Positions 36,701 through 47,989 are shown, counted from the first letter of the stretch. The stretch is DNA of 64,000 nt from Candidatus Methylobacter oryzae (GCF_003994235.2 NZ_RYFG02000118.1:56509-120508); one strand, 5' to 3'. Numbers and translations: made by a program. The notes: generated from the sequence alone by a model not told the origin.

Positions 36701-39699
36701 TTTTACCCGAAGCCGTCGAATCACCGGTTCCGCAACCGATGCAAGCCGTGTCTAATGCGATACCGGCCGTTTCCTGTGCCGGCGGAAGCGCAATGGAACG
36801 GATCATGAACCGGCAAATGCAGGAAATGACCGCATTGTTCGAGAAGCAATTGCAGGTTTTGCAAGGTTTGCCGGTTGCGCAGGAAACAGCCCAGCCTGCG
36901 ATGGCCGCATCGGTTGCAGTGCCGACGCCGCAACCTAAAGCAGGAATCGCGGGTTTATATAAGGAAATCCAAACGCAAAAAAATGCGCAATGGAATGCCG
37001 AGAAACAGGCTTATATCGATAAGCTGGCGCAACGCTTTAACAGCCAAACCGGAAAATCCAAAGGCTATGCGGCCCGGCACAAGAAAGTGCTGGCCCATAA
37101 CCGCAATGTCGCGTTCCGGCCGGAATGGAAAGAACTGGTCTACCAGATTGCGTTCGAGCATGCGCGCGGCGCCAAAACCTGGGACATAGACGGTAACGAG
37201 TACGTCGATATTACGATGGGATTCGGCGTGAATTTATTCGGCCACAATCCGGATTTTGTCAAACAAGCCTTGCTCGACGAATTGCAGCGCGACGGTCTAG
37301 CCATCGGACCGATGTCGCGCTTGACCGGCGAAGTGGCCGAGTTGATGACCGAGCTGACCGGCCTGGAGCGGGTGGCTTTTTTCAATACCGGTTCGGAAGC
37401 GGTGATGGTTGCTTTGCGCATTGCCCGGGGCGTGACCGGCCGCGATAAAGTGGTGGTATTCAGCGGTTCGTATCACGGCAGTTTCGACGGCGTACTGGCG
37501 ACCGGCTGGTGCGATGCGGAAGGTCAGGCATCCAGTTTTCCGCTGGCGCCGGGCACTTTGCAAAACTTTGTCAACGATGTGGTAGTGCTGAAATACGGCG
37601 ATCCCGAATCGCTGAAAATTATCGAGCGGCTGGGCGATACGCTGGCCGCGGTACTGGTCGAGCCGGTGCAAAGCCGGAACCCGTCGTTGCAGCCGCGCGA
37701 GTTTTTGCACGAGTTGCGTAAACTGACAACGCAAAGCGGCACCGCGCTGATATTCGACGAAATGATTACAGGTTTTAGATTGCATCAAGGCGGCGCGCAA
37801 GCGTGGTACGGCGTGCAGGCCGACTTGGCGACTTACGGCAAAATCCTGGGCGGCGGCATGGCGGTCGGCGCGGTGGCAGGTGCTGCAAGGTTTATGAATG
37901 CCATCGACGGCGGCTATTGGCAATACGGCGACGATTCGTTGCCGACGCAAAAAATCGTGTTCGTCGCCGGCACTTTTAACATGCATCCGTTGGCGATGGC
38001 CGCCGCCAAAGCGGTATTGACCGAGATTAAACGCCAAGGCCCGGCATTGCAGGAACAGCTGAACCGGCGCACCCAAGCGTTTTGCGGGGGCTTGAACGCC
38101 TGGTTTTCAAGCCGCCAGGTGCCGATTTCAATGGTTTATTGCGGATCGCTGTTCCGCTTCCAGATGCAGGGCGATATTGAATTACTGAATACGCATTTGC
38201 TGGAGCAGGGCGTGCTGATCTGGGAAGGCCGGAATTGCTTTTTCTCGACCGCGCATAGCGACGACGATCTTGCTTATGTCGTGGTGGCGGTTAAACGCTG
38301 CGTCGAAGCGATGTATGCCGACGGCTGGCTGCAAGCCGAACACAAACCGGCACGCCCGCAAGCAGCCGCGCCGATTAGGCCGGTTGAAAAACAAACGGAT
38401 TATCCGCTGTCGAATGCGCAAAAACGCTTATGGACGTTGGAGCAATTGGCGCCCGGCTTGGTTGCTTACAATTTGCCGTCCGCGATCAAATTGCCGGCCG
38501 ACGTCGATCAGGAAGCGATGCATAAAGCCGTGCAGAGCTTGCTGATGCGCCATGAGTCGCTACGCACTTATTTCATTGAACAAGACGGCTTGCCCCGGCA
38601 AAAAATATCGGTGATTGCGCCGGATGTGCTGGAGGAAATGACGATGGCGACCGAACAAGCGGTGCTCGATTTTGCCGGGGAAGAGGCCGAAACCCCGTTC
38701 GATCTAAGCCAGCCGCCGCTGATCAGGATCAAGTTGATACGCTTGCCGGATTGCGTCTGGATGCTGATTACGATGCACCATATCGTCAGTGACTTGCTGT
38801 CGATTGAGATTCTGGCCAAGGACCTGTTTGCGCTGTACCAAGCCTATCGCGACAATCGCGACAACCCGCTGCCGCCTTTGCCGATTCATTATAAGGATTA
38901 CGCCCAGTGGCAGGATTCGGTCGACAGGGCAGAGCACCGGGATTATTGGAAGAACAAGCTGGATGCGGCCGAACCGCTGAACTTGCCGGTTGATAACGAG
39001 CGTGCTGTCTTGAATCGTTATCAGGGCGAGTTTTTCCGCTTTGCATTGACGCCGGAGCAGACCGAGCAATTTACCGGATTTTGCCGGAAGCAGGGTATTA
39101 CCGTCTTTATGGGTATTACCGCGGCGCTGAAAGTCGTGTTGCATGCGTTGTCGGGCCAGCATGATATTGTGATCGGCAGTATTTTTGCCGGTCGCGAACA
39201 TGTCGATCTGCACGAGCAAATCGGTTTTTACGTGAACACCTTGCCGTTACGCAGCCGGATCAATCCGGACATGCCTTTTGTCGAGTTACTGGCACAGGTT
39301 AAGCAAACCGTGTTGGAAGCCTCCAAATACCAGGCTTATCCTTTCGATGCGTTATGCGCCGATTTGTCAGTGCCCCGCAGCTTAAGCCGTAATCCGTTGT
39401 TCGACGTGGTGTTGACGATGGACGACCGTAGCGTGATTGCCGGCTTGGCAAAAGAACACGGCTTCACGCCGGTTGAAATCAATACGCCGGGCAGTTTGTT
39501 CGATATGCTGCTGTACGTGAATCTGGCCAATAAGCAATTGGAAGTGGCGCTGAATTACAACACCGATTTATACCGGCGCGAAACCATCGCGGAATTTGCC
39601 GGACGGTTAACCGCGGTGTTGCAACAGTGTTGCCTGCATCCGGAACAGACGGTGGCGGAGTTGCTCAGAGACGTTTGGACGGCAAGGCAAGGTAATTGA
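33727..39699 (+). CDS. PKS/NRPS hybrid: KS-AT-ACP-aminotransferase-C
   Basis: 1990 residues. KS (~34-460; DTACSSS, Cys205), AT (~547-830; GQGAQ, GHSIGEY, SHAFHS, malonyl-type), ACP (MGLDSLLIV, ~948), a class III PLP aminotransferase (~1075-1520; [31 protein letters not shown] with the PLP Lys at 1372), then a condensation domain (~1555-1985; [19 protein letters not shown] ~1682). There is no KR, so the beta-keto thioester reaches the aminotransferase and becomes a beta-amine, which the C domain joins to the next amino acid. This is the arrangement of MycA/ItuA in mycosubtilin and iturin synthesis, here without the FAAL, which is on a separate protein. The twin enzymes upstream should feed it. 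Confidence 0.95.
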   Translation: MTDKTTQLMQNALREIQNLRAKVSDLEKQSKEPIAVIGIGCHFPGGAENPEKFWQLLAGGVDAVSEVPAQRWPIDQYYDVDPDAPGKMHTRYGGFLNTRIDEFDPQFFGMTPREALSLDPQQRLLMETTWQALENANIAPDSLFKTRTGVYVGMAAGDYANKVLNADSRYIDAYYETGNALSVAAGRLSYLLGLTGPGIVVDTACSSSLVALHLACQALRSGECDRAIVGGVNAMVTPANSIAFSTAHMLSADGRCKTFAESADGYGRGEGCGVVILKRLQAAIDDKDRILAVIRGSAVNQDGASGGLTVPNGVSQQAVIKQALANAGVKPEQVSYIEAHGTGTRLGDPIEINSLAEVFGKGEARQSPLWVGSVKTNFGHLEAAAGIAGFIKVVLALQHRQLPKHLHFDSPSSQIDWQRMPIQVTAQGSDWQDQAGTRIAGVSSFGFSGTNAHVIVEQYVPGDAPAVAVEDNHHLLLLSAKNDAALADLAAGYRLFLQTEPRLADVAIASAIGRNHEAKRLAIVGETHEQLQQALSDYSVTDVSNTEVVFLFTGQGAQYVGMGRELYESQPVFAEALDACDRYCREQLQFSLLDLLYPNEASQTGSGRINQTAYTQPALFAIEYALAQLWQSWGLQPSAVAGHSIGEYVAACVAGVFSWQDGLKLATVRGRLMQSLPENGAMAAVFCSEQQLSPMLANNPDVVIAAYNAPSLQVISGLKDAVSAICTQLQQQGVNYQFLQVSHAFHSMLMEPILAEFEQVAAQIVYQKPAIALYSNLDGKPLQHIDALHWRKHLREAVHYRQTVENLLTQGYRLFLECGPHAVLSGLGRQCSSAQDARWIASLQKGRSDKQQIKQAQAELYTAGVNLDWQAVYNHPAKPAVVLPNYPFQRKSYWLDDVALPPVTSLVSTETTMSNRTPELATAVKQLLKEISSIPVEDIAENQNFMAMGLDSLLIVQMQQALERRYGVNIAITEFYQSVDTVAKIVDYLNQVLPEAVESPVPQPMQAVSNAIPAVSCAGGSAMERIMNRQMQEMTALFEKQLQVLQGLPVAQETAQPAMAASVAVPTPQPKAGIAGLYKEIQTQKNAQWNAEKQAYIDKLAQRFNSQTGKSKGYAARHKKVLAHNRNVAFRPEWKELVYQIAFEHARGAKTWDIDGNEYVDITMGFGVNLFGHNPDFVKQALLDELQRDGLAIGPMSRLTGEVAELMTELTGLERVAFFNTGSEAVMVALRIARGVTGRDKVVVFSGSYHGSFDGVLATGWCDAEGQASSFPLAPGTLQNFVNDVVVLKYGDPESLKIIERLGDTLAAVLVEPVQSRNPSLQPREFLHELRKLTTQSGTALIFDEMITGFRLHQGGAQAWYGVQADLATYGKILGGGMAVGAVAGAARFMNAIDGGYWQYGDDSLPTQKIVFVAGTFNMHPLAMAAAKAVLTEIKRQGPALQEQLNRRTQAFCGGLNAWFSSRQVPISMVYCGSLFRFQMQGDIELLNTHLLEQGVLIWEGRNCFFSTAHSDDDLAYVVVAVKRCVEAMYADGWLQAEHKPARPQAAAPIRPVEKQTDYPLSNAQKRLWTLEQLAPGLVAYNLPSAIKLPADVDQEAMHKAVQSLLMRHESLRTYFIEQDGLPRQKISVIAPDVLEEMTMATEQAVLDFAGEEAETPFDLSQPPLIRIKLIRLPDCVWMLITMHHIVSDLLSIEILAKDLFALYQAYRDNRDNPLPPLPIHYKDYAQWQDSVDRAEHRDYWKNKLDAAEPLNLPVDNERAVLNRYQGEFFRFALTPEQTEQFTGFCRKQGITVFMGITAALKVVLHALSGQHDIVIGSIFAGREHVDLHEQIGFYVNTLPLRSRINPDMPFVELLAQVKQTVLEASKYQAYPFDALCADLSVPRSLSRNPLFDVVLTMDDRSVIAGLAKEHGFTPVEINTPGSLFDMLLYVNLANKQLEVALNYNTDLYRRETIAEFAGRLTAVLQQCCLHPEQTVAELLRDVWTARQGN

Positions 39700-39700
39700 T

Positions 39701-39823
39701 TGTCCACGAAAGACACGAAAAATATGCTGTTTGACATGTGCAGGTTCCCAAGCAGGAGCCTGGGAGCCAGCGTAATTTGGAATCTTTTTGAATGTTTTCG
39801 TGCTTTTCGTGTTTTTCGTGGAC
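39701..39823. repeat. Nested palindromic repeats between aminotransferase PKS and NRPS
   Basis: Outer 20-bp inverted arms (39702-39721 and 39804-39823, one mismatch; GTCCACGAAA...) enclose a smaller hairpin, GGTTCCCA (39743-39750) with TGGGAGCC (39761-39768, one G-T pair). It starts 2 bp after the stop codon of the upstream gene. The sequence is unrelated to the other two spacer repeats. Confidence 0.8.
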
Positions 39824-39881
39824 GAAATGATTATTTCTCGGTTCATTGAATACATAAAATCGCACACACTGAAGGAACATC

Positions 39882-42800
39882 ATGGCGCAATACGCTTTAT
39901 TACATCAGGAATTTCAACGGCAGACAGCCGAGCAGCCGGACGCACCGGCGTTGACGTTTGACGGCGTAACGATCAGTTATGCCGAACTAAACGCGCGCAG
40001 CAACCGGCTTGCGCATTATTTACAGTCGCTCGGCGTGAAACCCGAGGTTGTGGTCGGCCTTTCATTGGAACGCGGCTTGGATTTAGTCGTAGCGATTGTT
40101 GCCATCCTTAAAGCGGGCGGTGCTTATTTGCCTTTGGACATCAACGCGCCGCCGGAACGGCTGGCGTTTATCCTGCAAGATTCGGCAACCAACATCGTGC
40201 TGACCCAGAGCCGCTTGGCGAGCAAATTCAGTGCGGTCGAGCATTTGATCGACCTGGACGCCGAGCAGGCCAAGATTAACGCCGGCTATTCCGAGCAAAA
40301 TCTATCGGTGGATTATCCGGGCGATCCGGCGCAGACGCTTTGTTATGTGATGTACACGTCCGGTTCGACCGGCCAGCCCAAAGGCGTGCAAATTACCCAG
40401 CACAATGTGATGCGCTTGTTCCGTTCGACCGAGCACTGGTTTAACTTTAACCGCCAGGATGTTTGGGCCTTGTTCCATTCGTTTGCGTTCGACATGTCGG
40501 TTTGGGAGATTTGGGGCGCATTGCTATACGGTGGCCGCTTGGTCGTTGTGCCGCACGCAACCGCGCGGACGCCGGAACAGTTTTACCAGTTGCTGGTCGA
40601 CGAGCGGGTCACGTTTCTGAATCAAACGCCGTCGGCATTCGCGCCGCTGGTTCGCGTCGACCAGAATTATCCGGCCGATGCGATAGCGTTGCGTTGCGTG
40701 ACGTTCGGCGGTGAAGCGTTGAATTTCAAAATGCTGGAACCTTGGTTGCTCCGTCACGGCGATTCGGCACCGCGCCTGGTCAATATGTACGGCATTACCG
40801 AAACCACGGTGCATTCGAGTTACCGCCCGGTTACGATGCAGGATATTCGCGACGGCAACAGCAAATTGATCGGTGTCGCGATTCCCGACCTTGAGCTGCA
40901 TTTGCTGGACGAAGCCCAACAGCCAGTGGCGGTCGATGTCGAAGGCGAAATTTATGTCGGCGGCGACGGCGTTGCACGCGGCTATTTGAACCGGCCGGAA
41001 CTCAATAGCGAACGTTTTATCACGCTGCCGCAATTTCCCGGCCAGCGTTTATACCGTTCCGGCGACTTGGCGCTTAGGCTCGCCAACGGCGATATGGAAT
41101 ATATCGGACGCGCCGATACCCAAGTCAAAATTCGGGGTTTTAGAATCGAGCTGGGCGAAATCGAAGCCGTGCTGACTGGCCATCCGCAAGTCAACGAAAC
41201 GGTCGTGACGGTTTATGAAGAAGACGAGCACAAACGCTTGGCCGCTTATCTGGTAGCCGACGTCCAAGCTTCACAAGCCGAATTGATTAAACAGTTGCGC
41301 GAATTGGCCGCGGCGCATTTACCCGAATACATGCAGCCGGCGTATTACACCGTGCTGCCGAAGATGCCTCTGAACGTGAACGGCAAAATCGACCGTAAAG
41401 CGTTGCCTGTGCCGGAACGCGGCGCTCCGGCGGCCGACAGCAATTTTGCCGCGCCGCAAACCCAAGCCGAACGGACGCTGGCGGCCATTTGGGCCGAGTT
41501 GTTAAAGCTGGATAAAGTCGGCATACACGATAACTTCTTTCAGTTGGGCGGCGATTCGATTTTAGCGATACAACTGATCAGCAAGGCCAACCGCGCCGGA
41601 ATGAAACTGGCGCCGAACCAATTATTCCTGCATCAAACCATTGCCGAACTGGCTCAACAGGCCGGCTCTACAATGGCTTCGGCGCCTGCCGCTGTGGCCG
41701 CGCCGGTGCAAAACGATAACGATGCGATTCAATTAAGCCCGGTTCAGCATTGGTTTTTCGAACAAAAAATCGCCCACTCCCAGCATTGGAATCAAGCCGT
41801 GTTGCTCAAGTGCAAGCAGCCGCTTGCACCGGATTTGCTGGAAAAAGCTTTACAGGCGTTGCAATATCATCATGCCTGTTTGCGCTACCGCTTTATCAAC
41901 CAGCCGAATGCGGCCGTTCCCGAACAGCGTTTGAATCCTGATTGCAAGCCGGTCCGGCTCAGTAGAATAGACCTGACCGCATATCCCGAGTCGGAGCGCA
42001 CCGCTTTGCTGGCCGAAGCCGCCGAGCAGGCGCAAGGCGATTTGAACCTGCAAAAAGGCGTGTTGATCAAGGCCTTATTATTCAAGTTGAGTCAGCAAGA
42101 GCAGCGGCTGTTGATCATCGTGCATCACTTGGTCGTCGACGGCGTATCGTGGCGGATTTTGCTGGAGGATTTGGAAACCGCGTTCAATCAGTTGCAGCAG
42201 GGCCAAGCCGTGCAATTGCCGGAAAGCGCGACCTTTGCGCAATGGACCCAAGCGCTGCAAAGCTATAGCCGGCAAATATCCGGCTGGCCGGCGTTAACTC
42301 AAGGTTCTTATGCGGCTTTGCCGACCGATTTCAACGGCGAAAACACCAGCGGCAGCGCGCAAACCTATACGTTGGTGCTCGATCCGGAGCGGACCAAATC
42401 ACTGTTGCAAGCCAAGAACCAGCGCATCCAGGATATTTTGCTGACCTCGTTGCTGTTGGGTTTGCGCAACCGGTCGGGTCTTGGCGATTTGCTGATCGAT
42501 CTGGAAGGTCATGGACGCGAGCCGATATCCGACTTGGATATTTCCCGGACTTGCGGCTGGCTGACGGCTATTTACCCGTTCGCGGTCAACGCCGACGGCG
42601 AACCCGGCGAAGTTTTGCTGAAGGTCAAGAACGGTTTGGACAAACTGCCGCAAAACGGATTGGATTACGGCGTATTGCGTTATTTATCCGGCTCGGAAGC
42701 GCTTAAAGCCTTGCCGAAAGCGCAAGTGGTGTTCAATTATTTGGGCCAGTTCGACCATTTGTTCAGTCCAGACGGATTGTTCGAATTGGCCGAGGAAGAT

Positions 42801-44393
42801 CACGGAGCCACTCACGATGCTCGCGGCATCAGGCCGTATTTACTGGAGATCAACGCGCTGGTTTACCAGGGCAGCTTGCGGATCGATTTCGTCTACAGCG
42901 AACAATTGCATAAAGCCGAAACCATCGAGCAGATTGCCCGGACCATGCAAACGGCTATCGACGGCTTATTGGTGTCCGGGGATTTTTCATTGGCAGGCTT
43001 AAGCACGGCAGAGCTAAGCAGCTTACAGGCGCAGTATCCCGAACTTGAAGCGCTATATCCGCTGTCGCCGACCCAGGAAGGCATGTTGTTCCACGCCTTA
43101 AGCGACAGCTCGGCCGACGTTTATTTCGAGCAGCTAAGTTACGATTTTCAAGGCCGTATGGATATGGCGTTATTCCAACAGGCTTGGCGGGAAGCGATGC
43201 AACGGCACAGCGTATTGCGGACTGCGGTAGTTTGGAAAGGCTTGAGCAGGCCGTTGCAGGCGCTGTTAAAACAGACCGAATGCCTATGGCAAGACCTGGA
43301 TTGGCGCGAGTTAAGCGCGCAAGCCGCGGAACAGCGCTGGCAGCAGTTTGTCGGTGACGACAGGAAAAAACTGTTTGAGCTGGACCGCGCGCCGTTAATG
43401 CGCTGGACGCTGGTGCAAATGCCGGACGGACTGTGGCGCTTGCTGTGGACTCATTCGCATATTCTGCTGGACGGCTGGAGCGTCGCGTTGATTATTAAAG
43501 ACGTGCTGCATGGCTATAACGCATTGCTGGTCGCACAAACGCCGCAATTGCCGCAGGCCGCGCAATACCGCGATTACATCGCCTGGCTGGAAAACCAGAA
43601 CCGGCAACAGGCGCAACGCTTTTGGCAAGATATTTTGCAGGATGCGGAGCCCGGCGCGTTGCTTACGGACCGGACCGGTCAGCAGGGTTACCTTGAATTG
43701 TTCGATCAAATAGCCGAAGCCGAATGCCTTGCCCTGCAACAACTGGCTCAGCAATTGGGCGTTACGTTGAATACGTTGGTCCAGGCGGCCTGGGCTCTGG
43801 TCGTTGCGGAACGCAGCGGCAGCGACGGCGTGTTGTTCGGTATTACCGTGTCGGGCCGGGCAAACAATTTGGACGGCATAGAAAGCATTGCCGGGCTGTT
43901 TATCAATACCTTGCCGTTATATCTTCAACTGGATCGCGACATGCCGTTGTCGGATTGGCTGAAAGCGATACAGGCCAAGCAGTTTGCGATGCAGCAGTAC
44001 GAATATTCTTCGCTGGCCGACATTAAAAATTGGTCGGGCGCTAACGTTGCGTTCGACAGCATTTTTATCTACGAGAATTACCCGGTCGATAAAGCCTTGC
44101 TGAATGCCGAACAACCGTTGCGGCTGTGCGGCGTCAAAGCCTACGAACACACCAATTATCCGTTGACCCTGCTGGCGATCCCGGATAAGGGCTTGAATCT
44201 GCAAATGACTTATAACTCGGCGTTGTTCAGTGCGGAGACTGTTAAAGCCTATTTGCAGCAGCTTAAGGCCCATCTGCAAGCGATGTCGTCGCAGTCCGGG
44301 CAGCAACGCTTGGCGGATTTTTTCCAATCGGCGGCGAGCGTCGAGCAGGCCGACTTTTTACAGGCGACTATGGCTTTGGACGAGGATTTTTAG
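39882..44393 (+). CDS. NRPS: A-T-E-C
   Basis: 1503 residues. Adenylation (1-~505; YTSGSTGQPKGVQ, MYGITETTVH, YRSGDLALR, NVNGKIDRKAL), thiolation (LGGDSILAI ~556), epimerization (PVQHWFF, HHLVVDGVSWR ~746, EGHGRE, FNYLGQFD) and condensation (LSPTQEGMLFHAL; HSHILLDGWS ~1191). Specificity residues read by eye are D-M-W-N-T-G-M-V-H plus K; the closest code I know is threonine (DFWNIGMVHK), so Thr or a similar residue, delivered as the D-form, is a moderate guess. The protein starts with A, so it takes the acyl chain from the C domain of the preceding hybrid, and ends with a C domain that needs a partner starting with A. That partner is not downstream; it is probably the NRPS at or beyond the left edge. 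Shine-Dalgarno GAAGGA before the ATG. Confidence 0.95.
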   Translation: MAQYALLHQEFQRQTAEQPDAPALTFDGVTISYAELNARSNRLAHYLQSLGVKPEVVVGLSLERGLDLVVAIVAILKAGGAYLPLDINAPPERLAFILQDSATNIVLTQSRLASKFSAVEHLIDLDAEQAKINAGYSEQNLSVDYPGDPAQTLCYVMYTSGSTGQPKGVQITQHNVMRLFRSTEHWFNFNRQDVWALFHSFAFDMSVWEIWGALLYGGRLVVVPHATARTPEQFYQLLVDERVTFLNQTPSAFAPLVRVDQNYPADAIALRCVTFGGEALNFKMLEPWLLRHGDSAPRLVNMYGITETTVHSSYRPVTMQDIRDGNSKLIGVAIPDLELHLLDEAQQPVAVDVEGEIYVGGDGVARGYLNRPELNSERFITLPQFPGQRLYRSGDLALRLANGDMEYIGRADTQVKIRGFRIELGEIEAVLTGHPQVNETVVTVYEEDEHKRLAAYLVADVQASQAELIKQLRELAAAHLPEYMQPAYYTVLPKMPLNVNGKIDRKALPVPERGAPAADSNFAAPQTQAERTLAAIWAELLKLDKVGIHDNFFQLGGDSILAIQLISKANRAGMKLAPNQLFLHQTIAELAQQAGSTMASAPAAVAAPVQNDNDAIQLSPVQHWFFEQKIAHSQHWNQAVLLKCKQPLAPDLLEKALQALQYHHACLRYRFINQPNAAVPEQRLNPDCKPVRLSRIDLTAYPESERTALLAEAAEQAQGDLNLQKGVLIKALLFKLSQQEQRLLIIVHHLVVDGVSWRILLEDLETAFNQLQQGQAVQLPESATFAQWTQALQSYSRQISGWPALTQGSYAALPTDFNGENTSGSAQTYTLVLDPERTKSLLQAKNQRIQDILLTSLLLGLRNRSGLGDLLIDLEGHGREPISDLDISRTCGWLTAIYPFAVNADGEPGEVLLKVKNGLDKLPQNGLDYGVLRYLSGSEALKALPKAQVVFNYLGQFDHLFSPDGLFELAEEDHGATHDARGIRPYLLEINALVYQGSLRIDFVYSEQLHKAETIEQIARTMQTAIDGLLVSGDFSLAGLSTAELSSLQAQYPELEALYPLSPTQEGMLFHALSDSSADVYFEQLSYDFQGRMDMALFQQAWREAMQRHSVLRTAVVWKGLSRPLQALLKQTECLWQDLDWRELSAQAAEQRWQQFVGDDRKKLFELDRAPLMRWTLVQMPDGLWRLLWTHSHILLDGWSVALIIKDVLHGYNALLVAQTPQLPQAAQYRDYIAWLENQNRQQAQRFWQDILQDAEPGALLTDRTGQQGYLELFDQIAEAECLALQQLAQQLGVTLNTLVQAAWALVVAERSGSDGVLFGITVSGRANNLDGIESIAGLFINTLPLYLQLDRDMPLSDWLKAIQAKQFAMQQYEYSSLADIKNWSGANVAFDSIFIYENYPVDKALLNAEQPLRLCGVKAYEHTNYPLTLLAIPDKGLNLQMTYNSALFSAETVKAYLQQLKAHLQAMSSQSGQQRLADFFQSAASVEQADFLQATMALDEDF

Positions 44394-44396
44394 GCG

Positions 44397-46253
44397 ATGT
44401 GCGGTATAGCCGGTATTTATCATTTAGCCGGGGAGCAGCCGGTCGAGCGCGCGTTATTGCAAACCATGGTCGACAGTTTTGCCTATCGCGGTCCCGACGA
44501 CGACGGTTTTTACCAGGAACCCGGATTGGGCCTGGGTTTCCGGCGGTTGTCGATTATCGATTTGGCCAGCGGCAATCAACCGATCAGCAATGAAGACGAT
44601 ACGCTGGTCTTGATTTGCAACGGCGAAATTTATAACTACCGCGAACTGCAAGCCGATTTGATCAAGCAAGGCCACCGTTTTAAAACCGCCTGCGATATTG
44701 AAGTCATACTGCATTTGTACGAGCAATACGGCGTTGAGTTATTGCAGCGCCTGAACGGACAGTTTGCGTTTGCGTTGTACGACAAACGGCAAAAACGGCT
44801 GATGCTGGCGCGCGATCATGTCGGCATCGCGCCACTGTTTTATACTGTGGCCGGGCAGCGTTTTATTTTCGGTTCCGAGATTAAAGCCATTCTTAAATAT
44901 CCAGCCGTTGAACGTCGCGTCGATTTAACCGGGCTGGACCAGATTTTTACTTTTCCGGGCCTAGTCAGCCCGCGTACGTTGTTTCAAAACATCCACGCGC
45001 TAAAGCCCGGCCATTTCATCTTGGTCGAGCAAGGCGACGTCAAAGTTAAGGAATATTGGGATTTGACCTATCCGCTGCAATCGGAACTGGATAACCAAAT
45101 CTCGGAACAGGATTGCATCGACCGTTTGGACGAGGCATTACGCAAAGCGGTCAACTATCGGCTGCATGCCGATGTGCCGGTCGGTTTTTACCTGAGCGGG
45201 GGATTGGATTCATCGTTGATTGCAGGACTGATTCATGACTTGTCGCCGGAAAAACAGCGGCATTCGTTCTCGATCGGTTTTCATGACAAAGCCATTGATG
45301 AACGCCATTATCAGCAGATCATGGCGGCGCAGGTCAATTCGATTCATCACGAAACGGTATTCGACAGCGAGCATATTGCGGAACGTTTGCAGGACATGAT
45401 TTTCCATGCCGAAACACCGTTAAAGGAATCGTATAACAGTTGTTCGCTGGCGTTGTCGGGCTTGGTTAAACAGCAAGGTTTAAAAGTCGTGTTAACCGGT
45501 GAGGGTGCGGACGAATTGTTTGCCGGTTATGTCGGCTATCGCTTGGACCAAAACCGCGAGCAGGACGATTTTAGTTTGGAAGCGATGCTGGAAACGCAGT
45601 TGCAGGAAGAATGCTGGGGCGAGCCGTTTTTCTACGAAAAAAACTATCACGAATTCAAGGACACCAAGCGCGCTTTGTATGCATCGGCTGTTTTGGAACA
45701 GGCCGAGGAGTTCGAATGCACCAATCATGCGCCGGTCGATACCGGTAAATTGCTGGGGCGGCATGCTATCCATAAGCGCTCGTACCTGGATTTTAAGTTG
45801 CGGATGTCCGATCATTTGCTGGCCGATCACGGCGACAGGGTCGCGTATGCGAACTCGGTCGAAGCCCGCTATCCGTTTTTGGACGTTAACGTGATTGCCT
45901 GCGCCCGGACCATCCCGCCGCATTTTTTAGTCAACAACATGCAGGAAAAATATATCCTGAAACAATTGGCGCGGCGCTACGTGCCGGATGCGGTGATTAA
46001 CCGGCCGAAGTTCAGCTTTGTCGCGCCGGGCAGCCCGAATCTGTTGCGGCAAAATAACGAATGGATAGAGGATTTATTGTCTTACGAACGGATTAAGCGC
46101 CAAGGTTACTTCAATCCGGACGTCATCGAGCGCCTGAAGAAAACTTATCGAGCGGACGGTTTCAACATTAATCAAACGTTCGACGACGATTGGCTGTTGA
46201 TGGTGCTGACGTTTAATATCTGGTTGGAGATTTTCGGTTTACCCGAATTTTAA
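44397..46253 (+). CDS. asnB: Asparagine synthetase (glutamine-hydrolysing), AsnB type
   Basis: 618 residues. N-terminal glutaminase domain with the catalytic Cys2 (MCGIAGIYHL), RGPDDDGF and CNGEIYNY; C-terminal synthetase domain with the PP-loop LSGGLDSS (~273) and TGEGADELFAGY (~365). Length is usual for the family. It starts 3 bp after the NRPS stop, so it belongs to the biosynthetic operon. Two roles are possible: supply of asparagine as a building block, or amidation of a carboxylate on the product, which AsnB homologues do in some peptide clusters. The sequence does not separate these. The dioxygenase of the Asp/Asn hydroxylase family in the same cluster fits with Asn chemistry, but that is inference. 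Confidence 0.93.
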   Translation: MCGIAGIYHLAGEQPVERALLQTMVDSFAYRGPDDDGFYQEPGLGLGFRRLSIIDLASGNQPISNEDDTLVLICNGEIYNYRELQADLIKQGHRFKTACDIEVILHLYEQYGVELLQRLNGQFAFALYDKRQKRLMLARDHVGIAPLFYTVAGQRFIFGSEIKAILKYPAVERRVDLTGLDQIFTFPGLVSPRTLFQNIHALKPGHFILVEQGDVKVKEYWDLTYPLQSELDNQISEQDCIDRLDEALRKAVNYRLHADVPVGFYLSGGLDSSLIAGLIHDLSPEKQRHSFSIGFHDKAIDERHYQQIMAAQVNSIHHETVFDSEHIAERLQDMIFHAETPLKESYNSCSLALSGLVKQQGLKVVLTGEGADELFAGYVGYRLDQNREQDDFSLEAMLETQLQEECWGEPFFYEKNYHEFKDTKRALYASAVLEQAEEFECTNHAPVDTGKLLGRHAIHKRSYLDFKLRMSDHLLADHGDRVAYANSVEARYPFLDVNVIACARTIPPHFLVNNMQEKYILKQLARRYVPDAVINRPKFSFVAPGSPNLLRQNNEWIEDLLSYERIKRQGYFNPDVIERLKKTYRADGFNINQTFDDDWLLMVLTFNIWLEIFGLPEF

Positions 46254-46340
46254 GCAAGAAGGAATTTGTCAAAGTAAATCCGGAAAGCAATGGGGCGCTG
46301 GTTTTACTGATAAATTAATATTTTAATGTTATGTATGATT

Positions 46341-47933
46341 ATGAAAAACAATAATAAAAAATATAAGAAAATAGTTGCTGAACTATTGGTTTTTCTTGCT
46401 TCAACGAATATCGGCCATGCTGACGAAGTCTACGATTTGGCTCGGGTAATTAATAGCACATTGATACAAGCCCCGGAAATTCTGCAACAACAAGCGGCTG
46501 TGGAAGGCGCCGAAGCCGGCGTAAAAGTCCAAACCGGCCAATTCGATCATCAGGTACTGTCCAGCTATAGCACTAAGTTAAGTAATGCGCCGATCATCAG
46601 CTACAACCAGTCGGGCTTTTTCAACTTAAGCTATTTGCAATCTTATCAGCATTTGTTGCAGGCCGGTATTCTGAAGCAGTTTCGCACCGGTATCTCAGCC
46701 GGGTTTAGTGTCAATGTCCTTCGTACAGATCCTCTGAACGGTCAGAGCCAAGCCAACGCACAGGGCGTTGATTTAACGACCAGCAATCAATCGAACGTTA
46801 ACTTTCAATTGAACATCCCGTTATTGAAGGGTGCTACAGAGGAGTCGGCCGGAGCCGCCGAAAAAGCGGCGATTCTGCAATATAAAGCCGCGCAGAACGA
46901 TTTGAGCTTCGTGATTTCTTCAATCGTATTGAATGCGATCAATGCTTATTGGGATTATAAGGTTGCCGAAGAAACGTTGGAGATTAACCGTATATCCGAG
47001 CAGCGCGTTCAGGAGTGGGCGGATAAGGCGAAACAGTTGTTCATCCAAAAAGATCCTGCGCACGTTAAGGAAATGCGGGAAAAATATCGTGCTGAAATCG
47101 ATGCGGTGTTGGCGTATTTGGCCGGTAAACATCTCAGCGTAGTAGCTTCTACGCAATTATTGGAACAAGCGAAGATCGCGCTGACGGTGGCCATGGGAAC
47201 ACCTTATAACGACTTTGGCATGGTGAAAGTATCTGTCGAGCAATTTCCTAAATTCGATACGGTCAATCTCAGTCCTGAGCAGCTGAATAAAAGCTGGGTT
47301 GCGCAAGCTATCGAAAATCGCGCCGACCTGAAAGCGATAAACTTAAGGCAGGACGCTAACAATGTCCTGGTAAAGAAATATACCCGCGATTTAATGCCGC
47401 AATTGGATGTTTCGTTGAATGCCGGTTATCAAGGTTTAAGCGAAGGAGCTAGTGCGAGCACATTCGGCGATGCGGTGTACCGGAATGTGCCCGGACCGAA
47501 CCTAGCAGGGCAGTTGTCGTTCGCCTATCCATTGGAAAATAATACGCAGGAAGGTTTGTTAGCGAGCCAGAAAGCGCTTTCCAGAAATACCCGGATCGGT
47601 ATTGGGCAGTTGGAAAGAACTATCAGCGCTCAGATTGATGTCGACGTATCGCTTTTAACAAGGCGGATGGCCGAGGAGAGCATGGCTGAAAAAGCGGTGG
47701 CTTTCTACCAGCCGGCTGTCAACGAGTTGGTCGAACGGGCGATGAAAGAAGCGCCAAAGTTATTGAACTTGTTGGAATATGAAGACCGTTTGGTGCAGGC
47801 AAAAGTCGGCCGGCTGCAAGTAAAAAGCGCGTTAGCCAAGCTTATTGCGGAAGTTCGTTTTCAAACCGGCACGTTGATTATCGGTAACGATGAAAATCAT
47901 GCGGTCGATATCAATGGTTTAAATGGATTTTAG
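46341..47933 (+). CDS. TolC-family outer-membrane efflux channel
   Basis: About 530 residues. The frame is open from an ATG at 46326, but the Met at 46341 gives a conventional signal peptide (MKNNNKKYKKIVAELLVFLASTNIGHA, cut before DE), so I choose it. The mature protein has the TolC pattern of two repeats with long helices and coiled coils (residues ~165-290 and ~345-520) and the family-typical ENRADLKAINLRQDANN segment. It should form the outer-membrane and periplasmic tunnel of an efflux system. It is the last gene of the cluster and 72 bp after asnB. The ABC exporter is 37 kb away at 7215-8825 and no membrane-fusion protein is visible in the window, so the adaptor may lie left of the window or be borrowed. 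Confidence 0.88.
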   Translation: MKNNNKKYKKIVAELLVFLASTNIGHADEVYDLARVINSTLIQAPEILQQQAAVEGAEAGVKVQTGQFDHQVLSSYSTKLSNAPIISYNQSGFFNLSYLQSYQHLLQAGILKQFRTGISAGFSVNVLRTDPLNGQSQANAQGVDLTTSNQSNVNFQLNIPLLKGATEESAGAAEKAAILQYKAAQNDLSFVISSIVLNAINAYWDYKVAEETLEINRISEQRVQEWADKAKQLFIQKDPAHVKEMREKYRAEIDAVLAYLAGKHLSVVASTQLLEQAKIALTVAMGTPYNDFGMVKVSVEQFPKFDTVNLSPEQLNKSWVAQAIENRADLKAINLRQDANNVLVKKYTRDLMPQLDVSLNAGYQGLSEGASASTFGDAVYRNVPGPNLAGQLSFAYPLENNTQEGLLASQKALSRNTRIGIGQLERTISAQIDVDVSLLTRRMAEESMAEKAVAFYQPAVNELVERAMKEAPKLLNLLEYEDRLVQAKVGRLQVKSALAKLIAEVRFQTGTLIIGNDENHAVDINGLNGF

Positions 47934-47989
47934 ATGCTAATAAATCAATCACTGCTGAATATATTGAATAAGCCCGATATATTTTGCGT

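Noticed and set aside
44397..46253. Amidotransferase dedicated to product tailoring only
   Set aside because: All residues for normal asparagine synthesis are present; the sequence cannot prefer tailoring over Asn supply.
46326..46340. Upstream ATG as start of the TolC-like gene
   Set aside because: It adds MLCMI before the basic signal-peptide start and has no ribosome site; the Met at 46341 is the better start.
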